Shown: positions 55,791 to 63,670, numbered from the stretch's first letter. The stretch: DNA of 64,000 bases from G963701675 sp963701675 (GCA_963701675.1 OY969623.1:248001-312000), one strand, 5' to 3'. Made by a program: numbers and translations. The notes: generated from the letters alone by a model not told the origin.

Positions 55791-56560
55791 AAGAACTCGC
55801 GGTACTCGTCCCGATATGATCGCCATCCACGTACGACCGCGGACACGTCGATTCCAACCGACAACATCCGGCAACCCATTTCGACACAGCGTCGGGCGAT
55901 GGCCACGCTGGCAGGAAGTATCGCCCAGTTTGTTCCGCTGGCTCGCGCGGCGGCGGCGACACGACCAATCGCTTCCCATAGCCGCGGATGGTCCCATTCG
56001 CCCGGTATTCCCAGTGATTGGCTCAGGTCGGCCGGTCCGACAAACAACACATCTACATCCGGTACGGCAGCAATTCGTTCCACGTCCTCGACGGCCTCGG
56101 CGTTCTCTATTTGGATCGCGACAAACGTCTCGGCATTCACCGCTTTCATGTATTCCAGAATGGGCGTCGTGCCGAATTGGCCGTCGACTCCCGTGCCGTT
56201 GACGCCACGGCAGCCGCGTGGATGGAACTTCGCCCAGCGAACGATGTCCTCCGTCTGGCTGGCGTTCCGAACCTGAGCCGCCATGATCCCGCCGGCGCCG
56301 GCTTCCAACGGTCGCATCACCGTGGCATAGTCCGTCGGGGCTAGTCGCACGAAGGTGTCCAGCCCACATGACCTGGCAGCACGACAGCAATTCTCCACAT
56401 CCACAATCGACACACCGGTGTGTTCTTGATCGAACCACACCGCGTCATAGCCACCGCCGAGGGCTAGGATTTCAACCATCTTCGGGTTACATAATTGGCC
56501 GAGGTAGGCGACCCTTACCAGTCGCCGCGATCGCAGCGATTCTTTTAACTGCTTCGCCAT
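55787..56560 (-). CDS. HpcH/HpaI-family aldolase
   Basis: The 257-residue product has VRVAYLGQLCNPKMVEILAL, YDAVWFDQEHTG, TFVRLAPTDYATVMRPLEAG, AGGIMAAQVRNAS, VAIQIENAEAVEDVERIA and DVLFVGPADLSQSLG. Glu in QIEN and Asp in GPADLS are the metal ligands of class II pyruvate aldolases. Relatives cleave 2-keto-3-deoxy sugar acids or 4-hydroxy-2-oxo acids. It is convergent with the PNP gene, with a four-base overlap. Confidence 0.92.
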   Translation of the reverse strand: MAKQLKESLRSRRLVRVAYLGQLCNPKMVEILALGGGYDAVWFDQEHTGVSIVDVENCCRAARSCGLDTFVRLAPTDYATVMRPLEAGAGGIMAAQVRNASQTEDIVRWAKFHPRGCRGVNGTGVDGQFGTTPILEYMKAVNAETFVAIQIENAEAVEDVERIAAVPDVDVLFVGPADLSQSLGIPGEWDHPRLWEAIGRVAAAARASGTNWAILPASVAIARRCVEMGCRMLSVGIDVSAVVRGWRSYRDEYREFF

Positions 56561-56748
56561 GGTAGTATCTCACCGGAGTGAAGTTAGAATGTCCACGCTG
56601 GTCCATCATTGCCGACGGTTGTTATCAAAACAAGGGGGCCACGGTTTTCGCAAAATGTTATTGCCGATCTTTTTAGGATGGGAGACAATACAGAGTCTTC
56701 CGTTAGCGGGCGAAATCGGTGCGTTCCTTCAAATCACGAGGATCGGCT

Positions 56749-58761
56749 ATGCAACGTTGGATTCTAGCAATGGCCGTGCTGCTGGGCGGCGCCATCTCTG
56801 TGGCACATGCGGACTATCTCCGCATTATTTACAACCTCCAGGCCGCCAGAGCAGACCAGACTCAGGCAGGCACGCTGCCCGGTGTCCTCCCGCCTGGCAA
56901 TCGGCCGCCCGGCGAAATGCCGCTGCCTCCAGGGCCTGGCGGCCCTCCGGGGAAAGGTGGGCCGCCTGCACCAACGCCTCCGCCTGCTCCGCGGCCGAAT
57001 CCGCCGCAGAATCCGACGCCCCCGCCGGGGCCTCCAGGAGGACGACCGCTACCGCCCATCTTCGGGAAGTTGCTGGCCCGACTAGATGACGAAGAAGAAC
57101 GCGTCATCGAAGCGAGTGTCGTCGTCGAGTACAACAAAGCCGACTCCATGCTCGGACTCGATGTCGGTGTCCGTTACGACCGCATTCATCATAAATGGGG
57201 CGCCACCGCCCTCCATCCGGCTCTTCCTGACATCCGAATCGAGTTCGTAACCGAAGACGGCAACAAGGTGCCCACAGTCGCGCAGCGGTACGCCCTCCAA
57301 CGGCAAATTAAACTGAAAGGGTCGAAATCGCCCGAGAGCATTTTGGAGCTTGCCGAATGGACGTTGCAGCATGCGGACATCGCTGATACGACCCACCGCA
57401 TGTTCGACGAGTTTGTGAAACTCATGGGAGAGCTTCGCGAACTGGACAAGAATCACCGGGTGCTGAAGGCGTTCGACAAGGTCCAAACGGACATCGATGC
57501 GAGCGTCAGCGGTGGCGACGATTCCGCAATCATTTGGAAAGATCGACTCGACCACTTCAAGGTCAAGCGAAGCAAGCACTATACACTCTTGTACGACGCG
57601 TCCGACGGCGAATCGGCCGACGTGGATGTCTATCTCGACCAACTGGAAGAGAACATGCGCGGGTTCTTCTACTGGTTTGCGCTAAAAGGTCACGCAATCC
57701 CTGTCCCCACCCGTCGACTGGTCGCAGTTCTGGTGCGCAAACCGGAAGAGTTCCAAAGCTATCGCAATGCTTTCGACAATGCGGGCATCGTGGCTGACGG
57801 CTTCTACTCTCCCCGCGACAATCTCGCCGTCTTTTGCTCGACGCGGCAGGACGAGGCATACAGCCTGCTCATCACCAATACGGCGCCGCTTTGGCTCGCC
57901 GGCTGGAATCAGGCCGACTTGCTCAAGGGGAAAGCAAACGCCGTTGCGAAGACATCGGAAGAAAACGTTAAGAACCAAATGCTCGCGTTATTGTTGAAGG
58001 CGATGTCGGAGGAATCCGTTCGCGCTTCGATTAGCCACGAAGGTACCCGGCAACTGCTCTTGGGAACCGGGCTTTTGAATCAGCAAGTCGAAACGCCGGA
58101 ATGGATTCAATTCGGAACCGGCGCCTTTTTCGAAACTCCCGTTGGCGCATATTGGCCGGGCATGGGGGCGCCGCACTGGACGCATATGGTGAAGTTCAAA
58201 CTTTGGAACAAGCCGATCGAGGTCAAAACACCTGACAACAAAGTCGTCGGCGTCGTTAGAGAAATTGATCCTGCCGATGCAGCCATTCGCAGCGTGATTA
58301 CCGACAAATACTTCCGCGAAGCTCGCGCCGAGGACAAGAAATCGCTCGAAACCAAAGCACGCACCATGTCCTGGTCGTTGGCCTATTTCTTGATGAACAA
58401 GAAACTGGAGGGCGTCCTCAGGTACTACCAAGAATTGCGTGATCTGCCGCGGGACATGGTCCCTGATGATGACGCCCTCATCGGCTGTTTCGGTCGCGCT
58501 TTCGAGCTCATGCAGGCGTCAGACCCGACACGCATCGACGACCGCAAACTGAACGGCCTCGCCGACCAATGGTATTCCTACATCGAACTGACGCCGATGG
58601 AATCGTCCGAAGCTCTCCAAGAGGCTTGGCGCAATCTGAAGACGATGGCCGACAAGTCCAAGACAAGGGCCGCGGCCAAGCCTACCGACAAGAAACCAAC
58701 GGCCCCAGGCGTGCTACCGCCCAAACCACCGACCTCTAAGCCCGGCGAGAAGAAGCCATAA
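56749..58761 (+). CDS. Exported proline-rich DUF1570-like protein
   Basis: The start is taken at 56749 (MQRWILAMAVLLGGAISVAH), a clear signal peptide with GAGG upstream. About 670 residues: a Pro/Gly-rich linker (about residues 40-105), a helical region, then a C-terminal half with HYTLLYDASDGESADVDVYL and FYWFALKGHAIPVPT, as in DUF1570. The expected metalloprotease-like HExxH reads SISHEGTRQLLLGTG (about residue 428), so the second His is absent and activity is doubtful. It ends in a Lys/Pro tail. The role is probably in the envelope. Confidence 0.8.
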   Translation: MQRWILAMAVLLGGAISVAHADYLRIIYNLQAARADQTQAGTLPGVLPPGNRPPGEMPLPPGPGGPPGKGGPPAPTPPPAPRPNPPQNPTPPPGPPGGRPLPPIFGKLLARLDDEEERVIEASVVVEYNKADSMLGLDVGVRYDRIHHKWGATALHPALPDIRIEFVTEDGNKVPTVAQRYALQRQIKLKGSKSPESILELAEWTLQHADIADTTHRMFDEFVKLMGELRELDKNHRVLKAFDKVQTDIDASVSGGDDSAIIWKDRLDHFKVKRSKHYTLLYDASDGESADVDVYLDQLEENMRGFFYWFALKGHAIPVPTRRLVAVLVRKPEEFQSYRNAFDNAGIVADGFYSPRDNLAVFCSTRQDEAYSLLITNTAPLWLAGWNQADLLKGKANAVAKTSEENVKNQMLALLLKAMSEESVRASISHEGTRQLLLGTGLLNQQVETPEWIQFGTGAFFETPVGAYWPGMGAPHWTHMVKFKLWNKPIEVKTPDNKVVGVVREIDPADAAIRSVITDKYFREARAEDKKSLETKARTMSWSLAYFLMNKKLEGVLRYYQELRDLPRDMVPDDDALIGCFGRAFELMQASDPTRIDDRKLNGLADQWYSYIELTPMESSEALQEAWRNLKTMADKSKTRAAAKPTDKKPTAPGVLPPKPPTSKPGEKKP

Positions 58762-58898
58762 CGAGTTTTACCCTAGCCGAATCCACAACGGCCCGCGGCC
58801 ACGAACCGCGGGCCGTGTTCGTTCATCTTCGATCTCGCGGATTCCCGCTTGACGGATCGGACGAACACACACTAGAAAGAAGACAGTTGCCCCTCCGA

Positions 58899-58983
58899 GC
58901 CGAAGTGGCGGAATTGGCAGACGCGCCAGGTTCAGGACCTGGTACCCGTTAAGGGTGTGGAGGTTCGAGTCCTCTCTTCGGCA
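58899..58983 (+). tRNA. tRNA-Leu (CAG anticodon)
   Basis: The 85-base gene starts GCCGAAG and ends CTTCGGC plus discriminator A, with perfect acceptor pairing. The anticodon arm CCAGG-TTCAGGA-CCTGG gives anticodon CAG. It has a long type II variable arm (ACCCGTTAAGGGT) and T-loop TTCGAGT. CCA is not encoded. It is intact even though a recombinase gene follows, as expected if an element entered at its 3' end and rebuilt it. Confidence 0.95.
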
Positions 58984-58989
58984 CTATAA

Positions 58990-59030
58990 TAAAGGCAAGG
59001 GTTTACGGAAGACCGTGATCCTTGCCTTTA
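58990..59030. terminator. Hairpin between tRNA-Leu and the recombinase gene
   Basis: TAAAGGCAAGG (58990-59000) pairs with CCTTGCCTTTA (59020-59030); the loop also holds a small ACGG/CCGT pair. It begins seven bases after the tRNA, so it may end tRNA transcription, or mark the attachment site. Two GGTAAAGA words follow at 59050 and 59061, possible arm-type sites for the recombinase. Confidence 0.5.
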
Positions 59031-59107
59031 CTTATGCGCTGCGTCCCATGGTAAAGAATTGGTAAAGACATTTGGCTGGCATTGGGCTGACGCAGGAGCA
59101 CCCAATT

Positions 59108-60430
59108 ATGGCCTCGTTGCAGAAGCGGAACGGCAGCTATCGAATACTGTTCTTTCACCAAGGTAAGCTTCAGTCCTTTACCCTTGGTAAAGTCATTCGA
59201 GCCGAAGCCGAACGAAAAGCGGCACAGGTTGACTATCTGCTCATGCGGCTAAAGCAGCGGCTGGTTCAGATGCCTGACGGTATCGACATCGTGACATTCG
59301 TTGAGCAAGACGGCAGTCCAGTTACCAATGCAGGAACCCCAATCTCACGCGCGGCAATTACGCTCGCTGAGGCGCGTGATCGGTACATCGAAACGCTCTC
59401 CGCTGGTGCGGTTGAAGCAAACAGCTTGGCAACCACCACCATGCACATTGGTCATTTTGTCCGAACATTCGGCGGTCAAATCCCCTTTGCTGAATTGACG
59501 CAGCTTTCGCTTCAGCGTCACATCAACGAACGGGCCAAAAAGAAATATCGCGGCAGACGGCTTTCACCCGTCACATTGAAGAAAGAAATGGCCAGCCTTC
59601 GGGCTATGTGGAATTGGGCCGTGAATGCAAAGCTGATTCAGGGGCACTTTCCCAGCCGAGGACTCGTCTATCCGAAACATGACGAAAAGCCTTCATTCCA
59701 AACACGGGTGGAGATTGAGAGGAAGATAGTAGGGCTGACGAAAGCCGAGCAATCCGATTTGTGGGACTCGCTATTCCTTACGCTGCCAGAAATTGACGAC
59801 CTCCTGGCCCATGTTCAAAAGCACGGGGTACACGCTTGGCTGTATCCGATGTTTGCGTTTGCCGCTCAAACCGGGGCGCGCCGGAGTGAACTTCTCCGAG
59901 TCCGCGTGCACGACGTGGATCTAGAAGCTGGGACAGTGCTGCTGCATGAGAAGAAGCGGCAGAAGGGAAAACGCACCACCCGTCGAGTTCCTTTATCGCC
60001 GAAACTCATCGAGATTCTTAGGGAGTGGCTCAGCGAACACCCAGGGGGTTATCTGTTCTGTCACACATCCGAGGTCTACCGCAGCAAGAAACGCAGCAGA
60101 ACAACTGGCCATCGTAACGACAAAGTACGGCCATCGTCACTGAAGGGACGGATGAAATCCGTGCGATTGCGTGAATCAGCTGCCCTTACCGCACTTACCA
60201 AGGACGAGGCTCACGACCATTTTCAACGAACATTACGCGACAGCAAGTGGAGTGTAATGCGGGGATGGCATGTCCTGCGCCATAGCTTCATCAGCAACGC
60301 GGCAGCTGCGGGTATAGATCAACGGCTGATTGATGCGTGGGTCGGACACACCACCGAGGAAATGCGGAAGCGTTATCGGCATTTGATTCCAAGCGTCGAG
60401 CAAGCTGCAATTACCCGATTGTTTGGCTAG
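59108..60430 (+). CDS. Tyrosine recombinase/integrase
   Basis: The start is taken at 59108 (MASLQKRNGSYRILFFHQGK), because the frame upstream (from 59072) lacks a site. The 440-residue product has an N-terminal arm-binding-like region, a SAM-like core-binding region (ALAEARDRYIETLSAG type) and a catalytic domain. Catalytic residues: Arg in GARRSELLRVRV (about 257), Lys in KKRQKGKRTTRRVPL, His-x-x-Arg in WHVLRHSFI (about 388), Gly-His in WVGHTTEEM, and Tyr in KRYRHLI (about 422). The proximity to tRNA-Leu suggests that it integrates there. It is convergent with the helix-turn-helix gene, four-base overlap. Confidence 0.95.
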   Translation: MASLQKRNGSYRILFFHQGKLQSFTLGKVIRAEAERKAAQVDYLLMRLKQRLVQMPDGIDIVTFVEQDGSPVTNAGTPISRAAITLAEARDRYIETLSAGAVEANSLATTTMHIGHFVRTFGGQIPFAELTQLSLQRHINERAKKKYRGRRLSPVTLKKEMASLRAMWNWAVNAKLIQGHFPSRGLVYPKHDEKPSFQTRVEIERKIVGLTKAEQSDLWDSLFLTLPEIDDLLAHVQKHGVHAWLYPMFAFAAQTGARRSELLRVRVHDVDLEAGTVLLHEKKRQKGKRTTRRVPLSPKLIEILREWLSEHPGGYLFCHTSEVYRSKKRSRTTGHRNDKVRPSSLKGRMKSVRLRESAALTALTKDEAHDHFQRTLRDSKWSVMRGWHVLRHSFISNAAAAGIDQRLIDAWVGHTTEEMRKRYRHLIPSVEQAAITRLFG

Positions 60431-60705
60431 GCACGTTTGCGTGGGAGAGGAAGCAATCCTTCCCGTTGAAAACGGGCCAGTTCTTCGCGGGAAATGACCC
60501 ATTGCGAATACGCACCGCGGCCGGACCTCTGTTTTTCCGCGTTGAGTCTTCCAAGCCTGCAATGTTCTCGGATCGTGAATTCTGCTTTTCCGAGTAGGTT
60601 GGCTACTTCGTGAGTTGTGTACCACTCTTTGGCCGATTGCCGCTCCACCAGGATTTCCAGGAGCGATTCGACCCGTGCCAATCGGCTTTCAATAGTGTCG
60701 ATCAC
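60427..60705 (-). CDS. Helix-turn-helix (excisionase-type) protein
   Basis: The start is a GTG at 60705 with GGAGG upstream, four bases overlapping the stop of a micro-ORF. The 92-residue product has a short coiled coil (ESRLARVESLLEILVERQ), then YTTHEVANLLGKAEFTIREH and WVISREELARFQRE, the winged-helix pattern of MerR/excisionase-type proteins. It may direct excision or act as the regulator of the element. It ends within the recombinase stop. Confidence 0.85.
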   Translation of the reverse strand: MIDTIESRLARVESLLEILVERQSAKEWYTTHEVANLLGKAEFTIREHCRLGRLNAEKQRSGRGAYSQWVISREELARFQREGLLPLPRKRA

Positions 60706-60740
60706 CGTAGAACCTCCGCCTCTATCACTTTCAGATTCAT
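60702..60740 (-). CDS. Micro-ORF A, 12 codons
   Basis: The frame reads MNLKVIEAEVLR then TGA. The ATG overlaps the stop of the upstream 147-residue gene (ATGA), and the TGA overlaps the GTG start of the helix-turn-helix gene. The strong site GGGAGGGGGAA precedes it; these bases also encode the GKGRGK tail of the previous protein. It probably acts as a coupling leader for the regulator. Confidence 0.55.
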   Translation of the reverse strand: MNLKVIEAEVLR

Positions 60741-61180
60741 TTCCCCCTCCCTTTTCCTAACTCTTGCTGTTCCGCCCGCGCTGCGGCGTCGGCCTGCGCC
60801 TCATCCATTCCTTTCACGTGCTCCGCTGGGTAGGATCCATCGGAATAACGCCTCAGTTCTTCATCAACATGCCGCGCCGTAAGTTCACCCCGCATATCGA
60901 GCAGGGCCAGTCCATCGGCCCGCTCGATCCAGTCCTGCCTCAAATCCAGTAGCCTACTATCCGTGGCCTGCGCCGCCATGTCCCGAAAATCGGGCCATGC
61001 CATCCGCTTCAGCCCCTCAACGTATTCGGCGCGATCCGCCTCATCCGGCAAGGTCCCGTGCTGTTCGATTTCTTCACGTTTCCATTTCAGGAAACCCACC
61101 ATAGCGAAGGCATCAAAGGCTTCCCGGATGAGTTGTTCACGCTCCGCTACCTTGAGGCCGTGGTTCTCGGATCGCATCAT
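60737..61180 (-). CDS. Hypothetical charged helical protein 1 of the element
   Basis: The 147-residue product starts MMRSENHGLKVAEREQLIRE behind GGAGGTGCAACG. It is helical and rich in Glu, Arg and Asp (EIEQHGTLPDEADRAEYVEG, RDMAAQATDSRLLDLRQDWI). It ends AEQQELGKGRGK, a tail also found, slightly altered, on the gene at 61267. No family is recognised. The stop overlaps micro-ORF A. Confidence 0.75.
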   Translation of the reverse strand: MMRSENHGLKVAEREQLIREAFDAFAMVGFLKWKREEIEQHGTLPDEADRAEYVEGLKRMAWPDFRDMAAQATDSRLLDLRQDWIERADGLALLDMRGELTARHVDEELRRYSDGSYPAEHVKGMDEAQADAAARAEQQELGKGRGK

Positions 61181-61207
61181 CGTTGCACCTCCAGCGGCGT
61201 TAGTCCT

Positions 61208-61270
61208 TTAGAGCCAAGGCCGTGTCTCTTTCAATTTCTTCTCCGCTGCCTCTTTTACTGTCAGGTTCAT
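61208..61270 (-). CDS. Micro-ORF B, 20 codons
   Basis: The frame reads MNLTVKEAAEKKLK then ETRPWL and TAA. The ATG overlaps the stop of the gene at 61267 (ATGA) and is preceded by GGGAGGGGAAA, which lies in that gene's GDGRGK tail codons. The next gene starts 27 bases after its stop. The N-terminus is nearly the same as micro-ORFs A and C. Confidence 0.55.
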   Translation of the reverse strand: MNLTVKEAAEKKLKETRPWL

Positions 61271-61665
61271 TTTCCCCTCCCGTCCCCTTGCTCCTGGTGT
61301 TCGGCTGCCTCCCGAGCGCGTGCCTGCGCTTCCGCTAGGGGGTCTTTCGCGACGGCATTGCCGTCTAGCCCAGTGCCTTCCAGCCACTTTTCACGCGGCT
61401 TTCCTTCTACGACGTTCAAATAGACCCGATCCATCTGCTCAAAGCCGATGCCGCGCTTTTGATAATCACTCCACTGGGTATAATCGCCAAGGACTTGGAA
61501 TTTCTCACGAGTGGATAGCTCACTAAAAACCTCGCCCGTCCTTCCGTCACGTACCATGAACATTTCAATTGGGCTGGCGATGGGCTCAGGATCTTCGTAG
61601 AAGCGGCTTCTAGTCACCGCCTCAACGTCATCGAGCATCTGGCTTATCGTCTGCTTGTCAGTCAT
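61267..61665 (-). CDS. Hypothetical protein 2 of the element
   Basis: The start is taken at 61665 (MTDKQTISQMLDDVEAVTRS), overlapping the micro-ORF C stop by four bases; the longer frame to 61875 shadows the upstream gene. The 132-residue product has EMFMVRDGRTGEVFSELSTR and FQVLGDYTQWSDYQKRGIGF; the end is AREAAEHQEQGDGRGK. No family is recognised. Confidence 0.72.
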   Translation of the reverse strand: MTDKQTISQMLDDVEAVTRSRFYEDPEPIASPIEMFMVRDGRTGEVFSELSTREKFQVLGDYTQWSDYQKRGIGFEQMDRVYLNVVEGKPREKWLEGTGLDGNAVAKDPLAEAQARAREAAEHQEQGDGRGK

Positions 61666-61724
61666 CGCGCGACGCCTTTCAATGGATAGACTCGACTGGT
61701 ACCCTCTCTGACCGTCAGCTTCAT
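61662..61724 (-). CDS. Micro-ORF C, 20 codons
   Basis: The frame reads MKLTVREGTSRVYPLKGVAR then TGA. The ATG overlaps the stop of the 61721 gene (ATGA), and the TGA overlaps the ATG at 61665. There is no strong site directly upstream, so coupling to termination of the previous gene is expected. It shares its M(N/K)LxV start with A and B. Confidence 0.5.
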   Translation of the reverse strand: MKLTVREGTSRVYPLKGVAR

Positions 61725-62266
61725 GTTGCTTCGTGCTCTCGATCGGTAGACCCCTCCCCCTGCCGTGTAGTTGGGGTTGCCGGCACCAAAGGTAAGCTTT
61801 CCCTCCAGAGGGCCCAGGGTTGAGCATTCCCCCCCAGCAGCTCAGCCAGCTCGTCCGCTTCGACGCAGAGGGCATCTACCGAACGCCGGAAGCTCTCGGC
61901 TGTTACCTCCTCCATTGTCATGGCCGAAAGTAACCCCACCGTACCGGCACCGGGTCCCATGCACCAGCGTCCGATACTGATGGTTCGGTTCCGCCGCATC
62001 AAGAGTATCAACAAGAACGGGGGCACCGCGCGCTCGTCCCCGTACCGCAGCATCGGCACGCTTAGAACGAGCCACCGTTTCCCGGCTGCTCCTGCGGACC
62101 AGGAGACGTCAACGTAAAACCGCCTGCCCCTTTTAACCTCCCTTGGAAGCTCCCAGAGGCATTCAGTCACCTGCTCGACACTCCACGGCCAACCCAACTC
62201 CTTACACCAGGCAGCCACCTGGCACCCAAAGTCAACGTCGTAAAACAGATCGGTGAGCTTTGCCAC
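61721..62266 (-). CDS. Hypothetical protein 3 of the element
   Basis: The start is taken as the GTG at 62266 with AGGAGG six bases before it; an ATG at 62287 is also open. The 181-residue product has KLTDLFYDVDFGCQVAAWCK, ELPREVKRGRRFYVDVSWSA, MLRYGDERAVPPFLLILLMR and MTMEEVTAESFRRSVDALCV. It is mixed alpha/beta with a hydrophobic middle. No family is recognised. Its stop overlaps micro-ORF C. Confidence 0.72.
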   Translation of the reverse strand: MAKLTDLFYDVDFGCQVAAWCKELGWPWSVEQVTECLWELPREVKRGRRFYVDVSWSAGAAGKRWLVLSVPMLRYGDERAVPPFLLILLMRRNRTISIGRWCMGPGAGTVGLLSAMTMEEVTAESFRRSVDALCVEADELAELLGGNAQPWALWRESLPLVPATPTTRQGEGSTDREHEAT

Positions 62267-62276
62267 GCTAGCCCTC

Positions 62277-62453
62277 CTATCGCACAACAGATTTCAGCGG
62301 ATTCAATCTCCGCTCCTGTTTTTCGTACTCTCTCGCGTATTCCAAAATCACTTTGCGAGCAAACGCTTCCGCCGCCTCTTTCTGTTCCTCTGGAAACTCA
62401 GCACACATCGCGGTTGCGACATCGCTGACCAGACGAGGTTGGTAGAGCTTCAT
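62277..62453 (-). CDS. Small acidic helical protein, 58 residues
   Basis: The frame MKLYQPRLVSDVATAMCAEF continues as EEQKEAAEAFARKVILEYAR and ends in LNPLKSVVR. Its TAG belongs to the AGGAGG site of the next gene, so the two are tightly spaced. It is amphipathic helical, perhaps a dimer. No family is recognised. Confidence 0.65.
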   Translation of the reverse strand: MKLYQPRLVSDVATAMCAEFPEEQKEAAEAFARKVILEYAREYEKQERRLNPLKSVVR

Positions 62454-62478
62454 GGGCCGACCTTACACCTGTTTGCAT

Positions 62479-62583
62479 TCAGTTGGCAATTAGCCCGAAA
62501 AAATAGCAGGCAAACCCCACCACGCCCACCAATGCGATGAAACTCGCAACCGCTAGTTCCACATCCCAGTCGTCGTCGTTCAT
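62479..62583 (-). CDS. 34-residue single-helix membrane mini-protein
   Basis: MNDDDWDVEL is followed by a membrane helix AVASFIALVGVVGFACYFFG and ends LIAN. The acidic start should face outward or be periplasmic by charge. The ATG overlaps the stop of the gene at 62580 (ATGA). Small size and coupling make it comparable to phage minor coat or holin-like proteins, without proof. Confidence 0.6.
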   Translation of the reverse strand: MNDDDWDVELAVASFIALVGVVGFACYFFGLIAN

Positions 62584-62852
62584 GGCCGTGTTCCTTGGTA
62601 CGGCGCCGTGTTCCGCGTCCTGTCCTCTGCGATTCGCTTCTCCAGGAGAGAACCAAAGCAGGCGCCCAGTGCGAAGAAGAATGCCATCATGAGCACAATC
62701 GACGTATTGCTCGGGCCGCGTCTCTTTGGCGGGTCAGGGTTGCGAGGCTCCACGTACACCGGGACCTGCTGGGGCACGGGCACGTAGACCACCTGTTGCG
62801 GTTCGGAAATCGGATAGGAATGAGCGGCTATTTCATTTTGTCGTCGGTACAT
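62580..62852 (-). CDS. Single-pass membrane protein with proline-rich head, 90 residues
   Basis: The start is taken at 62852 (MYRRQNEIAAHSYPISEPQQ) after AAAGGTC. A Pro/Val-rich N-terminal half (VVYVPVPQQVPVYVEPRNPD) is followed by a basic cluster KRRG, a membrane helix (SIVLMMAFFFALGACFGSLL) and a charged tail. It is next to two other membrane mini-proteins. The function is unknown. Confidence 0.7.
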   Translation of the reverse strand: MYRRQNEIAAHSYPISEPQQVVYVPVPQQVPVYVEPRNPDPPKRRGPSNTSIVLMMAFFFALGACFGSLLEKRIAEDRTRNTAPYQGTRP

Positions 62853-62900
62853 GATTGACCTTTCAGTTTGTGGATGCACCAAAAGACGTGCGGTTTCGCA

Positions 62901-62999
62901 TCAAATCGAAACTTTCCAGTCCGGCAACATGGGTTCCACGATCGACATCACGTGCAGGGTGATGGCGTAGGCGTGGTCGTGGATCATGCGGTTATTCAT
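62901..62999 (-). CDS. Small ORF, 32 residues
   Basis: It reads MNNRMIHDHAYAITLHVMSI then VEPMLPDWKVSI. The ATG overlaps the last eight bases of the 47-residue gene upstream (ATGAATAA). A weak GAG site is present. His-rich start. It could be a real member of the coupled chain or chance. Confidence 0.4.
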   Translation of the reverse strand: MNNRMIHDHAYAITLHVMSIVEPMLPDWKVSI

Positions 63000-63135
63000 G
63001 TTTGTTTTCTCGATCCATTACTTCGCGGAAGGCCCGAATCCTCGCATCCAAGCGCTTTGAGTCCCACCACATCCAGCCGAACACCGCCCCGATGATCGAA
63101 TATCCTGCAACCACGCAGATCACTCGATAGAGCAT
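62992..63135 (-). CDS. 47-residue membrane mini-protein
   Basis: MLYRVICVVAGYSIIGAVFG is a membrane helix ending WMWW, followed by a basic/acidic helix DSKRLDARIRAFREVMDREN. One helix plus cytoplasmic tail. The site before the ATG is weak (AGGA about 13 bases away). It lies within the run of membrane mini-proteins. Confidence 0.55.
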   Translation of the reverse strand: MLYRVICVVAGYSIIGAVFGWMWWDSKRLDARIRAFREVMDRENKHE

Positions 63136-63150
63136 GGGAAGACGATATTC

Positions 63151-63231
63151 CTACCACGGAACGACCTGGCCGTTCATGAGAAACCCGACTGTCGAAGCGG
63201 CGAAGATAAGCCAACCCAGAACTGCGGCCAT
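63151..63231 (-). CDS. 26-residue hydrophobic mini-protein
   Basis: MAAVLGWLIFAASTVGFLMN followed by GQVVPW: almost entirely one membrane helix. The site GGGGGATGAGTC precedes the ATG and covers the stop of the previous gene. It could be a toxin-like, holin-like or structural peptide of the element. Confidence 0.5.
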   Translation of the reverse strand: MAAVLGWLIFAASTVGFLMNGQVVPW

Positions 63232-63234
63232 GAC

Positions 63235-63657
63235 TCATCCCCCTTCGTAAAAGCGGGCGTTCACCGCAGCCGCTTCAGGCAACAGCTCTCGCATGATCCT
63301 CTCCAACGCCTGCGAAGTAAATTTTTCTGGCTCCAGCCAGCTCCTCAGCTGGAAATACGACCGCGTGTCGCCTTGCATCAACGACCACCGGCCTCGCGGA
63401 AGCGTTCGATTCCGGTTGGTCAACTGCCATAGCAGGTCACTGGGCACTTTACCGGAGTCGTATTCCAGCCCTGAATGGATGCTCAAGCAAAGATCGCTTG
63501 GCCAAAGGTTCAAGAATGTGCGGAACTTTCGCCCCGCAGCGGCAATCTCGAACATCCCACCGTCTGATTCAATGACATCGGGCTTGATCCCTAGATTTTT
63601 AACGGCTTGGTAAAGCCTCATCCCAAGAGGCTCTTCAGATCGGAAAAGTCCCAACAT
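63235..63657 (-). CDS. Hypothetical protein 4 of the element
   Basis: The start is taken at 63657 (MLGLFRSEEPLGMRLYQAVK) behind AGGAGAACGAA. The 140-residue product has GIKPDVIESDGGMFEIAAAG, TLPRGRWSLMQGDTRSYFQL and EKFTSQALERIMRELLPEAA. The shape recalls YbjN/secretion-chaperone-like folds, which is weak evidence. It follows the 63671 gene after 13 bases. Confidence 0.72.
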   Translation of the reverse strand: MLGLFRSEEPLGMRLYQAVKNLGIKPDVIESDGGMFEIAAAGRKFRTFLNLWPSDLCLSIHSGLEYDSGKVPSDLLWQLTNRNRTLPRGRWSLMQGDTRSYFQLRSWLEPEKFTSQALERIMRELLPEAAAVNARFYEGG

Positions 63658-63670
63658 TTCGTTCTCCTTT

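Noticed and set aside
60764..61423. Plus-strand frames of 60-120 codons opposite the element genes.
   Set aside because: They mirror minus-strand genes with good ribosome sites and coupling, and their translations look random.
62868..63095. A 75-residue plus-strand frame within the element.
   Set aside because: It opposes three coupled minus-strand small genes and has no site of its own.
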